Assembly (NCBI GenBank): GCA_964603155.1
Contig: CAZRTZ010000091.1
Coordinates: 1 to 7,038, forward strand
DNA length: 7,038 bases
Direction of reading: 5' to 3'
DNA from: VAUL01 sp964603155
Lineage (GTDB): Bacteria; Desulfobacterota; Desulfuromonadia; Desulfuromonadales; BM103
This document shows, piece after piece, positions 1-6,365 of the stretch (within the stretch, counting starts at the first letter, position 1; every line of letters starts with the position of its first letter). The notes under the pieces are model-generated. The model was not told the DNA's origin, did not search any database, and saw nothing but the letters and a program-made list of their open reading frames with translations. A program made the position numbers and the translations under genes.

Positions 1-275
1 GCGCTGTCGAGGATGACAAAACCGCTGGCGCCGCTCGGCGCCAGCGGGGTGACGTCGAGCCGGCTGATGGAGGCCAGCGGCGGGAGTTCCTGGGGCAGAA
101 CCGCAAGAAACGCCGCCAGCGCCGACGCATCGGCTTCGGCCTCAATGGTGACGCCGCGCGTATCGTTGCGCACCCACCCGGCCACACCGTAGCGCGTCGC
201 CAACTGGTAGACGTAAGGGCGGAAACCGACGCCTTGGACAATCCCCTCTATAACGATGCGCCGACGATTCTGCAG
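1..275 (-). CDS. hypF: HypF carbamoyltransferase, N-terminal part (runs off the window)
   Basis: HypF makes the cyanide ligands of [NiFe]-hydrogenase from carbamoyl phosphate and passes the thiocarbamate to HypE. Only the first 91 residues are present. They form the N-terminal acylphosphatase-like domain: the signature GIVQGVGFRPYVYQLA near residues 9-24 (the GxVQGVxFR acylphosphatase loop), then GWVRND and GVTIEAE, and a PPLASISRLDV stretch typical of HypF rather than of stand-alone acylphosphatase. The FRPYVY sequence also favours HypF. The reading frame has a stop at 345-347, and no ATG, GTG or TTG lies between that stop and the conserved motif. The best start is CTG at 275-273, four bases after GGAGG. 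The gene begins 19 bases after the receiver-PilZ stop, so co-transcription is likely. The family call is good; the start codon is inferred, and a sequencing error cannot be excluded. Confidence 0.82.
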   Translation of the reverse strand, partial: MQNRRRIVIEGIVQGVGFRPYVYQLATRYGVAGWVRNDTRGVTIEAEADASALAAFLAVLPQELPPLASISRLDVTPLAPSGASGFVILDS

Positions 276-279
276 ACAA

Positions 280-284
280 CCTCC
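280..284 (-). promoter_or_regulatory. Shine-Dalgarno site supporting a CTG start for hypF
   Basis: GGAGG on the minus strand, four bases before the CTG at 275-273. It lies just after the stop codon of the receiver-PilZ gene. It is the only good ribosome binding site between the in-frame stop at 345-347 and the conserved acylphosphatase motif, and this decides the proposed start. Confidence 0.55.
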
Positions 285-294
285 GCAGCTGGCT

Positions 295-1038
295 TCAGTC
301 CGCCTTGATGATCGGCTCTTCCTGCTTTTCCAGAATGTCGCCGATCAGCAGTTGCTTGACCAGGGTATGTAACGCCTCGGTGTCCTTGATGGTCAGGCGG
401 TCGAACTTGATGGCCACGCCCGGCGGGGGGGCCACCGGACCCGCCGCACCGCGCACATAGATGACCTGCCCGGAAAAGTGCATCTCTCCCCCTTGCGGGA
501 GCGGAAAACGCACCGTGATCTCGGATCCCCTGGGCAGCGGATTGGGCATGCGGACCATGATGCCGCGTTCGGAGAGCGTGACGCTGAACAGCTGGAAGGT
601 CTCGCCGCGGCAGGTGAGTTCGACCTGCTTGGTAAAGGGGGCCCGAAGGTAACGGCGCCGCCCTTCCTTGTAGAGGTTGCAGCGTTGCAGGGCCTGATGC
701 AGACGGGTCACCTCGAGGGGCCTGTCGAGCACTTCGATGCAGCCGAGGCTCATCGCTTCCCAGACCTGCTGCTTTTCACGCTGGGCGGTGATCATGATGA
801 CCGGCAGATCGGCGAGATCGGCATCGGCCCGCAAGCGGCGCATGAACTCGAGGCTGTCCATGTCCGGCATCTGCATGCTTAAGGTAATGACCTGCGGCTG
901 GACGACCCGTGCCAGCTCAATGGCGTCACGCGAGCTGGTGACCGGCAACACCTCGAACTGCAGGCGTTCCAGAAGGACCGCGATCGTGCCCAGAAAGTTT
1001 TGATTCTCATCAATAGCCAGAACCGTCGGACGTTCCAT
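295..1038 (-). CDS. Receiver-PilZ protein with a degenerate (non-phosphorylatable) receiver domain
   Basis: A 247-residue cytoplasmic protein with a CheY-like receiver (about residues 3-120) and a PilZ domain (about 127-235), the fold that commonly binds cyclic di-GMP. In the receiver the acidic pair D10/E11 and T84 remain. The phosphoacceptor position (LSMQMPDMD where families have L-L-D-x-x-M-P) is Ser54, and the conserved Lys of the KP motif is Arg106 (DRPLE). It therefore probably does not accept phosphate in the usual way. The PilZ part has the RxxxR motif (R128/R132, in RRYLR), but the second motif reads TLSERG (154-159), with Thr in place of Asp/Asn of (D/N)xSxxG. An upstream in-frame ATG at 1104 is less likely: it has an AAGG directly abutting it, whereas the ATG at 1038 follows AGGGGGAG by five bases. 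It lies between ispB and hypF on the same strand. Its target is unknown. Confidence 0.88.
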   Translation of the reverse strand: MERPTVLAIDENQNFLGTIAVLLERLQFEVLPVTSSRDAIELARVVQPQVITLSMQMPDMDSLEFMRRLRADADLADLPVIMITAQREKQQVWEAMSLGCIEVLDRPLEVTRLHQALQRCNLYKEGRRRYLRAPFTKQVELTCRGETFQLFSVTLSERGIMVRMPNPLPRGSEITVRFPLPQGGEMHFSGQVIYVRGAAGPVAPPPGVAIKFDRLTIKDTEALHTLVKQLLIGDILEKQEEPIIKAD

Positions 1039-1043
1039 CCGCA

Positions 1044-1051
1044 CTCCCCCT
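1044..1051 (-). promoter_or_regulatory. Shine-Dalgarno site fixing the receiver-PilZ start
   Basis: AGGGGGAG on the minus strand ends five bases before the ATG at 1038. The alternative ATG at 1104 would add 22 residues unlike a receiver N-terminus and lacks a properly spaced site. The shorter protein starts MERPTVLAIDEN, as receivers do. Confidence 0.6.
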
Positions 1052-1110
1052 GAACCGGTTTTGACCGCTTCTGCCCGTCGGCGCGAAGGGCCCGTCGCCG
1101 GCATCCTTGA

Positions 1111-2079
1111 TTACTTGCTGCGGTTCACCACGTAGTCGGCCAGGCTGTATAGCGCATCCCGGGCCGAGCTCGCCGGGAAAACCGCCAGGTGGCCCTTGGC
1201 CTGTTCGACCAGTTCGCGGGCGCGGCGCCGGGTAAAGCCGATACCGTCGTATTTGTCGATCAGGGCCACGATCTCTTCCAGATCGGCCTCCGGCAAATCA
1301 TCCCCATCGACGATTTCGCCGACCCTGCTCCGCTCCGCAGCACTGCAGCAGCGCAAGGCATGGATCAGCGGCAGGGTGACCTTCCCCTCCAGCAGATCGT
1401 GGCCGCGGGCCTTGCCAAATTCATTCTGATCGGCGACATAATCGAGGGCGTCGTCCATGCACTGAAAGGCCACCCCCAGGTCCATGCCGAAACTGGACAG
1501 CGCCTCCTCATGCTCGGCCGACAGCCCGCCGAGGATCGCCCCGCACCGGCAGGCCGCCGCCAGCAGGACGGCGGTCTTGTTGCGAATGACCTCGTAGTAG
1601 CGCTCTTCATCCAGTTCCAGATCGCAGGTGCTGACCAGTTGCAGCACTTCTCCTTCAGCCATCATGGTGGTGGCATCGGACAGCGCCTGCAGAACCGGCA
1701 GGCTGCCGCCGCGCACCATGATCGAGAAGGACTTGGCGAAGAGGAAATCACCGACCAGCACGCTGGCCTCGTTCCCCCATACGGCGTTGGCTGATTCCTG
1801 CCCGCGACGCAGCACGGCACTGTCAACGACATCGTCATGCAGCAAGGTGGCGGTATGGATGAACTCGACCACGCTGGCCAAACCGATGTGCGCCTCCCCC
1901 TGGTAGCCGGCCAGCCGGGCGCTGAGCAGCACCAGCATCGGCCGGATGCGCTTGCCGCCGCTGGCCAGGACGTACTCGCCAACCTTGCGGATCAGCGGCA
2001 CCTTTGAGGCCAGATCCTCGCGGAATTGCAGCTCGACGCGGCGCAGATCGTCGTTAAGTAGGGAGTTTACCAGGTCCAT
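1111..2079 (-). CDS. ispB: Long-chain polyprenyl diphosphate synthase (octaprenyl type)
   Basis: A trans-prenyltransferase that extends an allylic diphosphate with isopentenyl diphosphate to make the isoprenoid side chain of quinones (menaquinone or ubiquinone). All class motifs are visible (numbered from the TTG at 2088; subtract 3 for the ATG start): GGKRIRP at 44-50, the first aspartate-rich motif LLHDDVVD with DDxxD at 85-89, LRRG at 93-96, NKT at 170-172, the second aspartate-rich motif DDALD at 212-216, and DLLEGKVTLPLI after it. The length of about 322 residues fits the IspB/heptaprenyl-synthase family. The ATG at 2079 is preferred; a TTG at 2088 would add three residues and has no clear ribosome binding site. 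Small side chains before the first DDxxD (THTATLLHDD-like context) fit long-chain products, but chain length cannot be fixed from sequence. It sits between the kinase and the receiver-PilZ gene on the same strand. Confidence 0.92.
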   Translation of the reverse strand: MDLVNSLLNDDLRRVELQFREDLASKVPLIRKVGEYVLASGGKRIRPMLVLLSARLAGYQGEAHIGLASVVEFIHTATLLHDDVVDSAVLRRGQESANAVWGNEASVLVGDFLFAKSFSIMVRGGSLPVLQALSDATTMMAEGEVLQLVSTCDLELDEERYYEVIRNKTAVLLAAACRCGAILGGLSAEHEEALSSFGMDLGVAFQCMDDALDYVADQNEFGKARGHDLLEGKVTLPLIHALRCCSAAERSRVGEIVDGDDLPEADLEEIVALIDKYDGIGFTRRRARELVEQAKGHLAVFPASSARDALYSLADYVVNRSK

Positions 2080-2116
2080 GGCGTCCAATGGGCAAATGGT
2101 GACGTAAAACCTCTCT

Positions 2117-2146
2117 ATCCTAAAGAGTTCGTCGAAACCTTGTCAA
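2117..2146 (-). promoter_or_regulatory. Candidate sigma70 promoter for ispB and the genes after it
   Basis: On the minus strand a perfect TTGACA (-35, 2146-2141) overlaps the stop codon of the histidine kinase. It is followed by an 18-base spacer and TAGGAT (-10, 2122-2117; four of six matches). Transcription would start near 2110, about 30 bases before the ispB ATG. This would let ispB, the receiver-PilZ gene and hypF be transcribed without the kinase. It is prediction only; the -10 is weak. Confidence 0.4.
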
Positions 2147-3666
2147 AGTGTTTTTTCCCCGCCGGTGGCCGGCAGCCAGACATGGAGACGGGCACCCCCC
2201 AGCGGCGAGGCGGTCGCCGCGATCGTTCCGCCGTGAGCTTCGATCAGCTTGCGACACAGGGCCAGCCCCAGGCCGGTCCCCTCGCCAGGAGCCTTGGTGG
2301 TAACAAACGGCAGGAACACGCGCTCGCGCTCTTCTTCCACAATCCCGGGGCCGTCGTCGTCTACGGTCAATTCCATTCCGGCATCGTCCTGATCGGCCAG
2401 GGTTACGACAATGCGCCCACGCCCCGGCAGCGCCTGGGCCGCGTTGAGCAGCAGGTTGACCAGCACCTGGCGCAGGTGATCCGGATCGCCGCTGACGGCT
2501 GCGCGGCCGGCCGGCAGCGCCACTTCCACGGCAACGTCACGAAACAGCTTCTGCGGACGCAACGATTCAACCGTCGCCTTGATCATCTCACCCAGATCGA
2601 CCTGATCGCGGTGCCCGACGACGGGGCGGGCAAAACCGAGCAGACCGCCGGTAATGCGTTTGCAGCGCCGGCACTCGGCGACAATCGCCTGCAGATCGGC
2701 GTGGCGCGGGTCTTCCGGTGGCGTCTCCTCGATCAGCAGTTCCGCAAGACCGAGGATGATCCCGACCGGGTTGTCGATCTCGTGGGAAACACCGGCGGCC
2801 AACTGGCCGATGGCGGCCAGGCGCTCGCTGCGCAGCAGCTGCTCCTGCATTTCGCGCAGTTCCTGGTGGGCCTGACTGAGGGCAGCGTGCTTGCCGGTCA
2901 GTTCCGCCTGGCTGCGGGACAGACTCGCGGCCATGTCGTTGAAGGCTCCGGCCAGAGTCCCCAATTCATCGCGGCCGCCCGGGGGGATGCGGGTCTCCAG
3001 GTCGCCCCCGGCAATGGCTCGGGCACCGCTGGTCAACTTCTCGATCGGCGCCACGATGCGACGTGCGGCCAGCCGCACCAGAACCAGACACAGCACCAGG
3101 GCCACACCGGCGATGGCCAGAAAGTGTCCGCGCAGAGCGGCGACCCGGGCATCGACCGAATCGTAGGAGATCAGATAGCGTACCGCCAGGACCTGCTGGC
3201 CGGTCGGTCCGAAGGTTGGTTCGAGCAGGTCGAGCACGCGCCGGCCATCGGCCAGCGAGCGCGTCAGCGTGCTGGTTCGGCCCGCAGCGAGCCGGCCGGC
3301 AAGATCTTCCTCGAGCAGCGCGCCCAGTTCCGTCTGCGGAAAGCCGGGGAAAAGCGGTGATACGTACAGGCGCCGCCCGCTCGGTGCCACCAGAGTAAAT
3401 TGCATCAGGTCGCGATTCAGGGCGAGGACCTCCCGGGCGCCGGCTACGCCGTCGGCGCCATCGCTGATTTCGGCCTGGAAGCTGCCGCGAAACCGCTTGA
3501 GCAGCTCCGGCGAGGCGATCCGGGCATAGGCAAGGCTCTGGCTGTAAAGGTGATCGGCCCAGGCCTCGGCCTGGTAACGCTCCAGCAGGAGGAACGCGCC
3601 ACAGAGCAGGAACACCAGAATGCCGGCAGTCGAAAGCAAAAGTTTCCGGCCGAGGGAGGTGTGCAC
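2143..3666 (-). CDS. Membrane sensor histidine kinase (HAMP, HisKA, HATPase)
   Basis: A 507-residue two-component sensor kinase. Transmembrane segments are near residues 9-28 and 181-200 and enclose a periplasmic sensor of about 150 residues whose pattern (LNRDLMQFTLVAPSG, then a GRRVLDLLEP block) resembles a single Cache-like domain; the ligand is unknown. A HAMP domain (about 201-252) and a short coiled coil (about 250-283) lead to the phosphoacceptor His295 in SHEIDNP (ExxN phosphatase motif intact), the N box NLLLNAAQAL (404-413), the G1 box DDDGPGI (436-442), the F box FLPFVTTK and the G2 box GEGTGLGLAL (461-470). The catalytic core is complete and NtrB-like. The start is GTG at 3666, with AAAGG seven to eight bases upstream. 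No intact response regulator is encoded next to it; the nearby receiver-PilZ protein lacks the phosphoacceptor Asp. It is transcribed divergently from the cco operon, so a role in oxygen or redox sensing is possible but unproven. Confidence 0.92.
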   Translation of the reverse strand: MHTSLGRKLLLSTAGILVFLLCGAFLLLERYQAEAWADHLYSQSLAYARIASPELLKRFRGSFQAEISDGADGVAGAREVLALNRDLMQFTLVAPSGRRLYVSPLFPGFPQTELGALLEEDLAGRLAAGRTSTLTRSLADGRRVLDLLEPTFGPTGQQVLAVRYLISYDSVDARVAALRGHFLAIAGVALVLCLVLVRLAARRIVAPIEKLTSGARAIAGGDLETRIPPGGRDELGTLAGAFNDMAASLSRSQAELTGKHAALSQAHQELREMQEQLLRSERLAAIGQLAAGVSHEIDNPVGIILGLAELLIEETPPEDPRHADLQAIVAECRRCKRITGGLLGFARPVVGHRDQVDLGEMIKATVESLRPQKLFRDVAVEVALPAGRAAVSGDPDHLRQVLVNLLLNAAQALPGRGRIVVTLADQDDAGMELTVDDDGPGIVEEERERVFLPFVTTKAPGEGTGLGLALCRKLIEAHGGTIAATASPLGGARLHVWLPATGGEKTL

Positions 3667-3728
3667 GATCAGACCTTTGGTTCGGGGTTCGGTTAACCTG
3701 CACGCGCAAGCGCGCAGAAGATTTCCGT

Positions 3729-3746
3729 TAATTTCGCGTCAAATTA
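3729..3746. repeat. Inverted repeat, possible operator
   Basis: A perfect 6+6 dyad, TAATTT and AAATTA separated by CGCGTC, in the intergenic region between the kinase and ccoN. Its right arm coincides with the candidate -10 of the kinase promoter, so a protein bound here could control the leftward genes. The arms are AT-rich in an otherwise GC-rich region. No known regulator is recognised from the sequence. Confidence 0.35.
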
Positions 3747-3769
3747 GCATATTCAGGCTGCCAATCCAA
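3741..3769 (-). promoter_or_regulatory. Weak candidate promoter for the histidine kinase
   Basis: On the minus strand TTGGAT (3769-3764), a 17-base spacer, and TAATTT (3746-3741) preceded by an extended -10 TGC. The start site would lie near 3735, giving a leader of about 70 bases with a small CGCGC-AA-GCGCG dyad (3703-3714). Matches to consensus are modest. Confidence 0.3.
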
Positions 3770-3796
3770 CGTGTTGTAACCAGTGGCACTTTTCCG

Positions 3797-3825
3797 TTGA
3801 CAAGCAACTGGCCGGCGCCTATATT
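3797..3825 (+). promoter_or_regulatory. Near-consensus sigma70 promoter of the cco operon
   Basis: A perfect TTGACA (-35, 3797-3802), a 17-base spacer and TATATT (-10, 3820-3825; five of six matches), pointing at ccoN. The start site would be near 3832, giving a leader of about 90 bases. This is the best promoter match in the window. No convincing FNR-type TTGAT-N4-ATCAA site overlaps it. Confidence 0.7.
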
Positions 3826-3856
3826 CGTGACCGTTTCTGTAATAAATTAGACATCC

Positions 3857-3884
3857 TTGACTTTGGCAGGCAACCGCCTAGACT
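3857..3884 (+). promoter_or_regulatory. Possible second, weaker promoter of the cco operon
   Basis: TTGACT (3857-3862), a 16-base spacer and TAGACT (3879-3884; four of six matches), downstream of the main promoter and about 30 bases before the ccoN ribosome binding site. It could be a tandem promoter or chance. Confidence 0.3.
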
Positions 3885-3920
3885 GTTGAAGATTATTTTC
3901 ATCCTTGCCCGGGAGGCCCC

Positions 3921-5324
3921 ATGGAGACCCCGACCTACAACCTGGCCATCGTCCGCAGCTTCATCACCTGGAGCCTCATCTGGGGAGTGGTAGCGGTCCT
4001 GGTCGGCGTGCTGATATCGTTCCAGCTCGTCGACCCCGCCCTGAATCTGCCACCCTTCCTCACCTACGGCCGCCTGCGGCCGCTGCATACCAATGCCGCC
4101 ATCTTCGGCTGGGGCATTGGCAGCTTCTTCGCCCTCTTCCTCTACATGGTGCAGCGCCTTTGCCGCACCTCCTTGTGGAGCGACGGACTGGCGAAGTTCC
4201 AGCTCTACCTGTTTAACGCCACCATCATCGCCGCGGCCGTCACCCTGCTTCTCGGCTTCACCTCCTCCAAGGAGTATCACGAACTGGAGTGGCCGATCGA
4301 CATCATGGTGGTAGTGCTGTGGGTGGTTTTCGCCGTCAACATCGTCATGACCATCGTCAAGCGCAAAGAGGAGCAGATGTACATCTCCCTGTGGTACATG
4401 CTTGCCGCGCTGGTCGGCGTGGCGGTGCTGTACCTGGTGAATGCCGCCGCGGTCCCGGTCTCACTGTTCAAATCGTACTCGGCCTACGCCGGGACCAACG
4501 ACGCCAACGTGCAGTGGTGGTTCGGCCACAACGCCGTGGCCATGGTCCTGACCGCTCCGCCGCTGGCGGTCTTCTACTACTTCCTGCCCAAATCGACCGG
4601 CGTGCCGATCTACAGCCATCGGCTCGGCATCATCGCCTTCTGGTCGCTGATCTTCATGTACCTGTGGACCGGTGCCCACCACCTGCTGTGGACGCCCGTC
4701 CCCGACTGGGTGCAGACGCTGGGGATGGCCTTCTCCGTTATGCTGATCGCCCCGTCGTGGGGCGCGGTCTTCAACGGCTACCTGTCGATGAAGGGCCAGT
4801 GGCAGCAGATGCGCGACAACTACCTGGTCAAGTTTCTGATCCTGGGGATCACCTTCTATGGGCTACAGACACTGCAGGGCCCGTCCCAGGCGATCCGAAC
4901 CTTCTCGGCCTTCATCCACTACACCGAATGGGTGCCGGGGCACGTGCACATGGGGACCATGGGCTGGGTGTCGATGATCCTGTTCGCCGCCATCTACTAC
5001 CTGACACCGCGCCTGTACGGACGTGAGTTGTACAGCATCCCCCTGGCCAACCTGCACTTCTGGCTGGTCCTGATCGGTCAGCTGATCTTTTCGATCAGCA
5101 TGTGGATCGCCGGGTTGCAGCAGGCCGGGATGTGGCATGCCCTCAACAGCGACGGCAGCCTGACCTATACCTTCATGGAAGTCCTGGTCGAGATGTACCC
5201 ATACTGGTGGATGCGCGCCATCGGCGGGGTCATCTACCTGGTCGGCATCCTGGTCTTCATCTACAACCTGGTCAAGACGGCCCAGAGCGGCAAACCCGCT
5301 GCAATGGCCGCGGCCAAGGCTTGA
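3921..5324 (+). CDS. ccoN: cbb3-type cytochrome c oxidase catalytic subunit CcoN
   Basis: The heme-copper catalytic subunit (467 residues, about 12 membrane helices) that reduces oxygen to water at a heme b3-CuB site in the cytoplasmic membrane. Key ligands are visible: His56 (RLRPLHTN) and His343 for low-spin heme b, His341 for heme b3 (both in PGHVHMGTMGW), and the CuB ligands His203 (FGHNAVAM), His253 and His254 (GAHHLLW). Tyr247 is at the position of the cross-linked tyrosine of cbb3 enzymes (six before the first His of the pair). The conserved acidic pair Glu118/Glu121 (KEYHELEWP), linked to Ca binding in this family, is kept. Unusually, residue 319 is Gln in TLQGP, where cbb3 enzymes typically have TFEGP; that Glu interacts with the proximal histidine of heme b3. 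The spacing otherwise matches the known family throughout. GGGAGG lies four bases before the ATG. It is the first gene of ccoNOQP. Confidence 0.96.
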   Translation: METPTYNLAIVRSFITWSLIWGVVAVLVGVLISFQLVDPALNLPPFLTYGRLRPLHTNAAIFGWGIGSFFALFLYMVQRLCRTSLWSDGLAKFQLYLFNATIIAAAVTLLLGFTSSKEYHELEWPIDIMVVVLWVVFAVNIVMTIVKRKEEQMYISLWYMLAALVGVAVLYLVNAAAVPVSLFKSYSAYAGTNDANVQWWFGHNAVAMVLTAPPLAVFYYFLPKSTGVPIYSHRLGIIAFWSLIFMYLWTGAHHLLWTPVPDWVQTLGMAFSVMLIAPSWGAVFNGYLSMKGQWQQMRDNYLVKFLILGITFYGLQTLQGPSQAIRTFSAFIHYTEWVPGHVHMGTMGWVSMILFAAIYYLTPRLYGRELYSIPLANLHFWLVLIGQLIFSISMWIAGLQQAGMWHALNSDGSLTYTFMEVLVEMYPYWWMRAIGGVIYLVGILVFIYNLVKTAQSGKPAAMAAAKA

Positions 5325-5326
5325 GA

Positions 5327-5332
5327 AAGGAG
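5327..5332 (+). promoter_or_regulatory. Shine-Dalgarno site choosing the ccoO start
   Basis: AAGGAG lies just after the ccoN stop. It is seven bases before the ATG at 5340 but only one base before the ATG at 5334, so the second ATG (protein MSTPKWEKN) is the likely start. Confidence 0.65.
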
Positions 5333-5339
5333 AATGACC

Positions 5340-6209
5340 ATGAGCACGCCAAAATGGGAAAAAAACCCGGTCCTCCTCCTTCTGCTGGCCACCGCCGCCA
5401 TCCTGGTCGGCACGATCATCACCATGGTGCTCCCCTTCGCCTGGGTCAACACCGAGGCTGACCGCATCGCCACCGTCACCCCCTACAAGCCGCTGGAGTT
5501 GGCCGGCCGCGACGTCTACATCCGCGAAGGGTGCAACAACTGTCACACCCAGACGGTCCGCCCGCTGGTCGCCGACGTCCTGCGCTACGGCGACTACTCC
5601 AAATCCGGCGAATTCGTCTATGACCGTCCCCACCTGTGGGGGTCACGGCGGACCGGCCCGGATCTGGCGCGCATCGGCGGCAAGTACCCGGACGCCTGGC
5701 ACTATCAGCACATGGCAGCCCCGATCAGCATGATTCCGAAATCGAACATGCCGGCCTACGCCTTCCTCAAGAACAACCAGCTCGACCCGGCGGCCATCGA
5801 GAAGGCTATGAAGGTCCTCGACTTCCCCTACACTCCGGCGGAGATTTCCGCTTTGGGCGGCAAGACCGAAATGGATGCCATGGTCGCCTATATGCAGAAG
5901 CTCGGCACCGGCATCCCGAAAGCGGCGGCCGCCGGCGTGGTCGGCGAGCTGAAGAATCCGTTCCCGAAGGATCCAGCGGCGATGCAGGCCGGCGCCCAGC
6001 TGTACTCCCAGAACTGCGCGGCGTGCCATGGCGCGCAAGGCGACGGCGGGATCGGCCCCGAACTGGAGCCGGGAAGCTACGACGATGCGGCCCTGTTCGG
6101 CATGATCTACAGCGGCATCACCGAGAACGGTATGCCGGCCTTCTCCGCCCTCGGCAGCACCAAGGTCTGGCAGCTGGTCAACTTTGTCAACTACCGCAAG
6201 GAGCATTGA
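5340..6209 (+). CDS. ccoO: cbb3 oxidase subunit CcoO with extra C-terminal cytochrome c domain
   Basis: A membrane-anchored c-type cytochrome subunit (289 residues) that passes electrons towards CcoN. An N-terminal transmembrane anchor (about 11-34) is followed by the CcoO domain: GRDVYIREGCNNCHTQ with heme motif CNNCH at 65-69, RYGDYS, HLWGSRRTGPDLAR, and the axial Met137 in SNMPAY. The usual CcoO ends near residue 190 (YMQKLGTG, about 200 residues in total). Here a second class I cytochrome c domain follows, with CAACH at 226-230 and axial Met265 in ENGMPAF. The protein is therefore a diheme fusion, and the CcoP encoded downstream has one heme fewer than usual. It starts 15 bases after the ccoN stop, at the ATG with the good ribosome binding site, and its stop overlaps the ccoQ start. 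The fusion is read directly from one continuous frame. Confidence 0.94.
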   Translation: MSTPKWEKNPVLLLLLATAAILVGTIITMVLPFAWVNTEADRIATVTPYKPLELAGRDVYIREGCNNCHTQTVRPLVADVLRYGDYSKSGEFVYDRPHLWGSRRTGPDLARIGGKYPDAWHYQHMAAPISMIPKSNMPAYAFLKNNQLDPAAIEKAMKVLDFPYTPAEISALGGKTEMDAMVAYMQKLGTGIPKAAAAGVVGELKNPFPKDPAAMQAGAQLYSQNCAACHGAQGDGGIGPELEPGSYDDAALFGMIYSGITENGMPAFSALGSTKVWQLVNFVNYRKEH

Positions 6210-6349
6210 TGGACTGGGCGTCGGTTCTCTATCTCGGCGTAACCGGCGGGCTATTGATCGTCTTCCTGGCAATTGCCGTGCGCACTTACAGCAAACGCAA
6301 CCGCAGCCGCCTGGAGGAAGCCAAGCATCGCATGCTTGACGACGACTAA
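6209..6349 (+). CDS. ccoQ: cbb3 oxidase small subunit CcoQ (FixQ)
   Basis: A 46-residue protein with one transmembrane helix (about 7-25) and a basic, then acidic cytoplasmic tail: RTYSKRNRSRLEEAK and final DDD. Family members have the same layout (helix, YSxKRK, EEA, DD). CcoQ/FixQ stabilises the cbb3 complex, notably the association of CcoP. Its ATG overlaps the ccoO stop in TGATG, and AAGGAG (6198-6203) lies five bases upstream. The position between ccoO and ccoP is the canonical one and supports the call despite the short length. Confidence 0.88.
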   Translation: MDWASVLYLGVTGGLLIVFLAIAVRTYSKRNRSRLEEAKHRMLDDD

Positions 6350-6365
6350 ATTTCTGGAGCGAGTC

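Noticed and set aside
1039..1104. Longer N-terminus for the receiver-PilZ protein from the ATG at 1104
   Set aside because: No properly spaced ribosome binding site, and the extra 22 residues do not belong to a receiver fold.
2140..3360. Long open frame on the plus strand (406 codons) opposite the histidine kinase
   Set aside because: The kinase has every catalytic box in the right order; the antisense translation is rich in Gln, Gly and Arg and has no recognisable motif.
3703..3714. CGCGC-AA-GCGCG dyad in the kinase leader as a terminator or riboswitch
   Set aside because: A two-base loop and five-base arms with no T tract; likely chance in GC-rich DNA.
3784..3800. Sigma54-like TGGCAC element upstream of ccoN
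   Set aside because: The GG-to-GC spacing fails: the bases 10-11 after the GG pair read GT and no TTGC is at the right distance.
3796..3811. FNR-like TTGAC...GCAA half sites over the -35
   Set aside because: The halves do not match TTGAT-N4-ATCAA in spacing or bases; the GTTG/CAAC dyad is only four bases per arm.
4863..5633. Minus-strand open frame (256 codons) opposite the ccoN-ccoO junction
   Set aside because: It spans the gap between two real genes and is Asp/Gly/Gln-rich with no motifs; a shadow.
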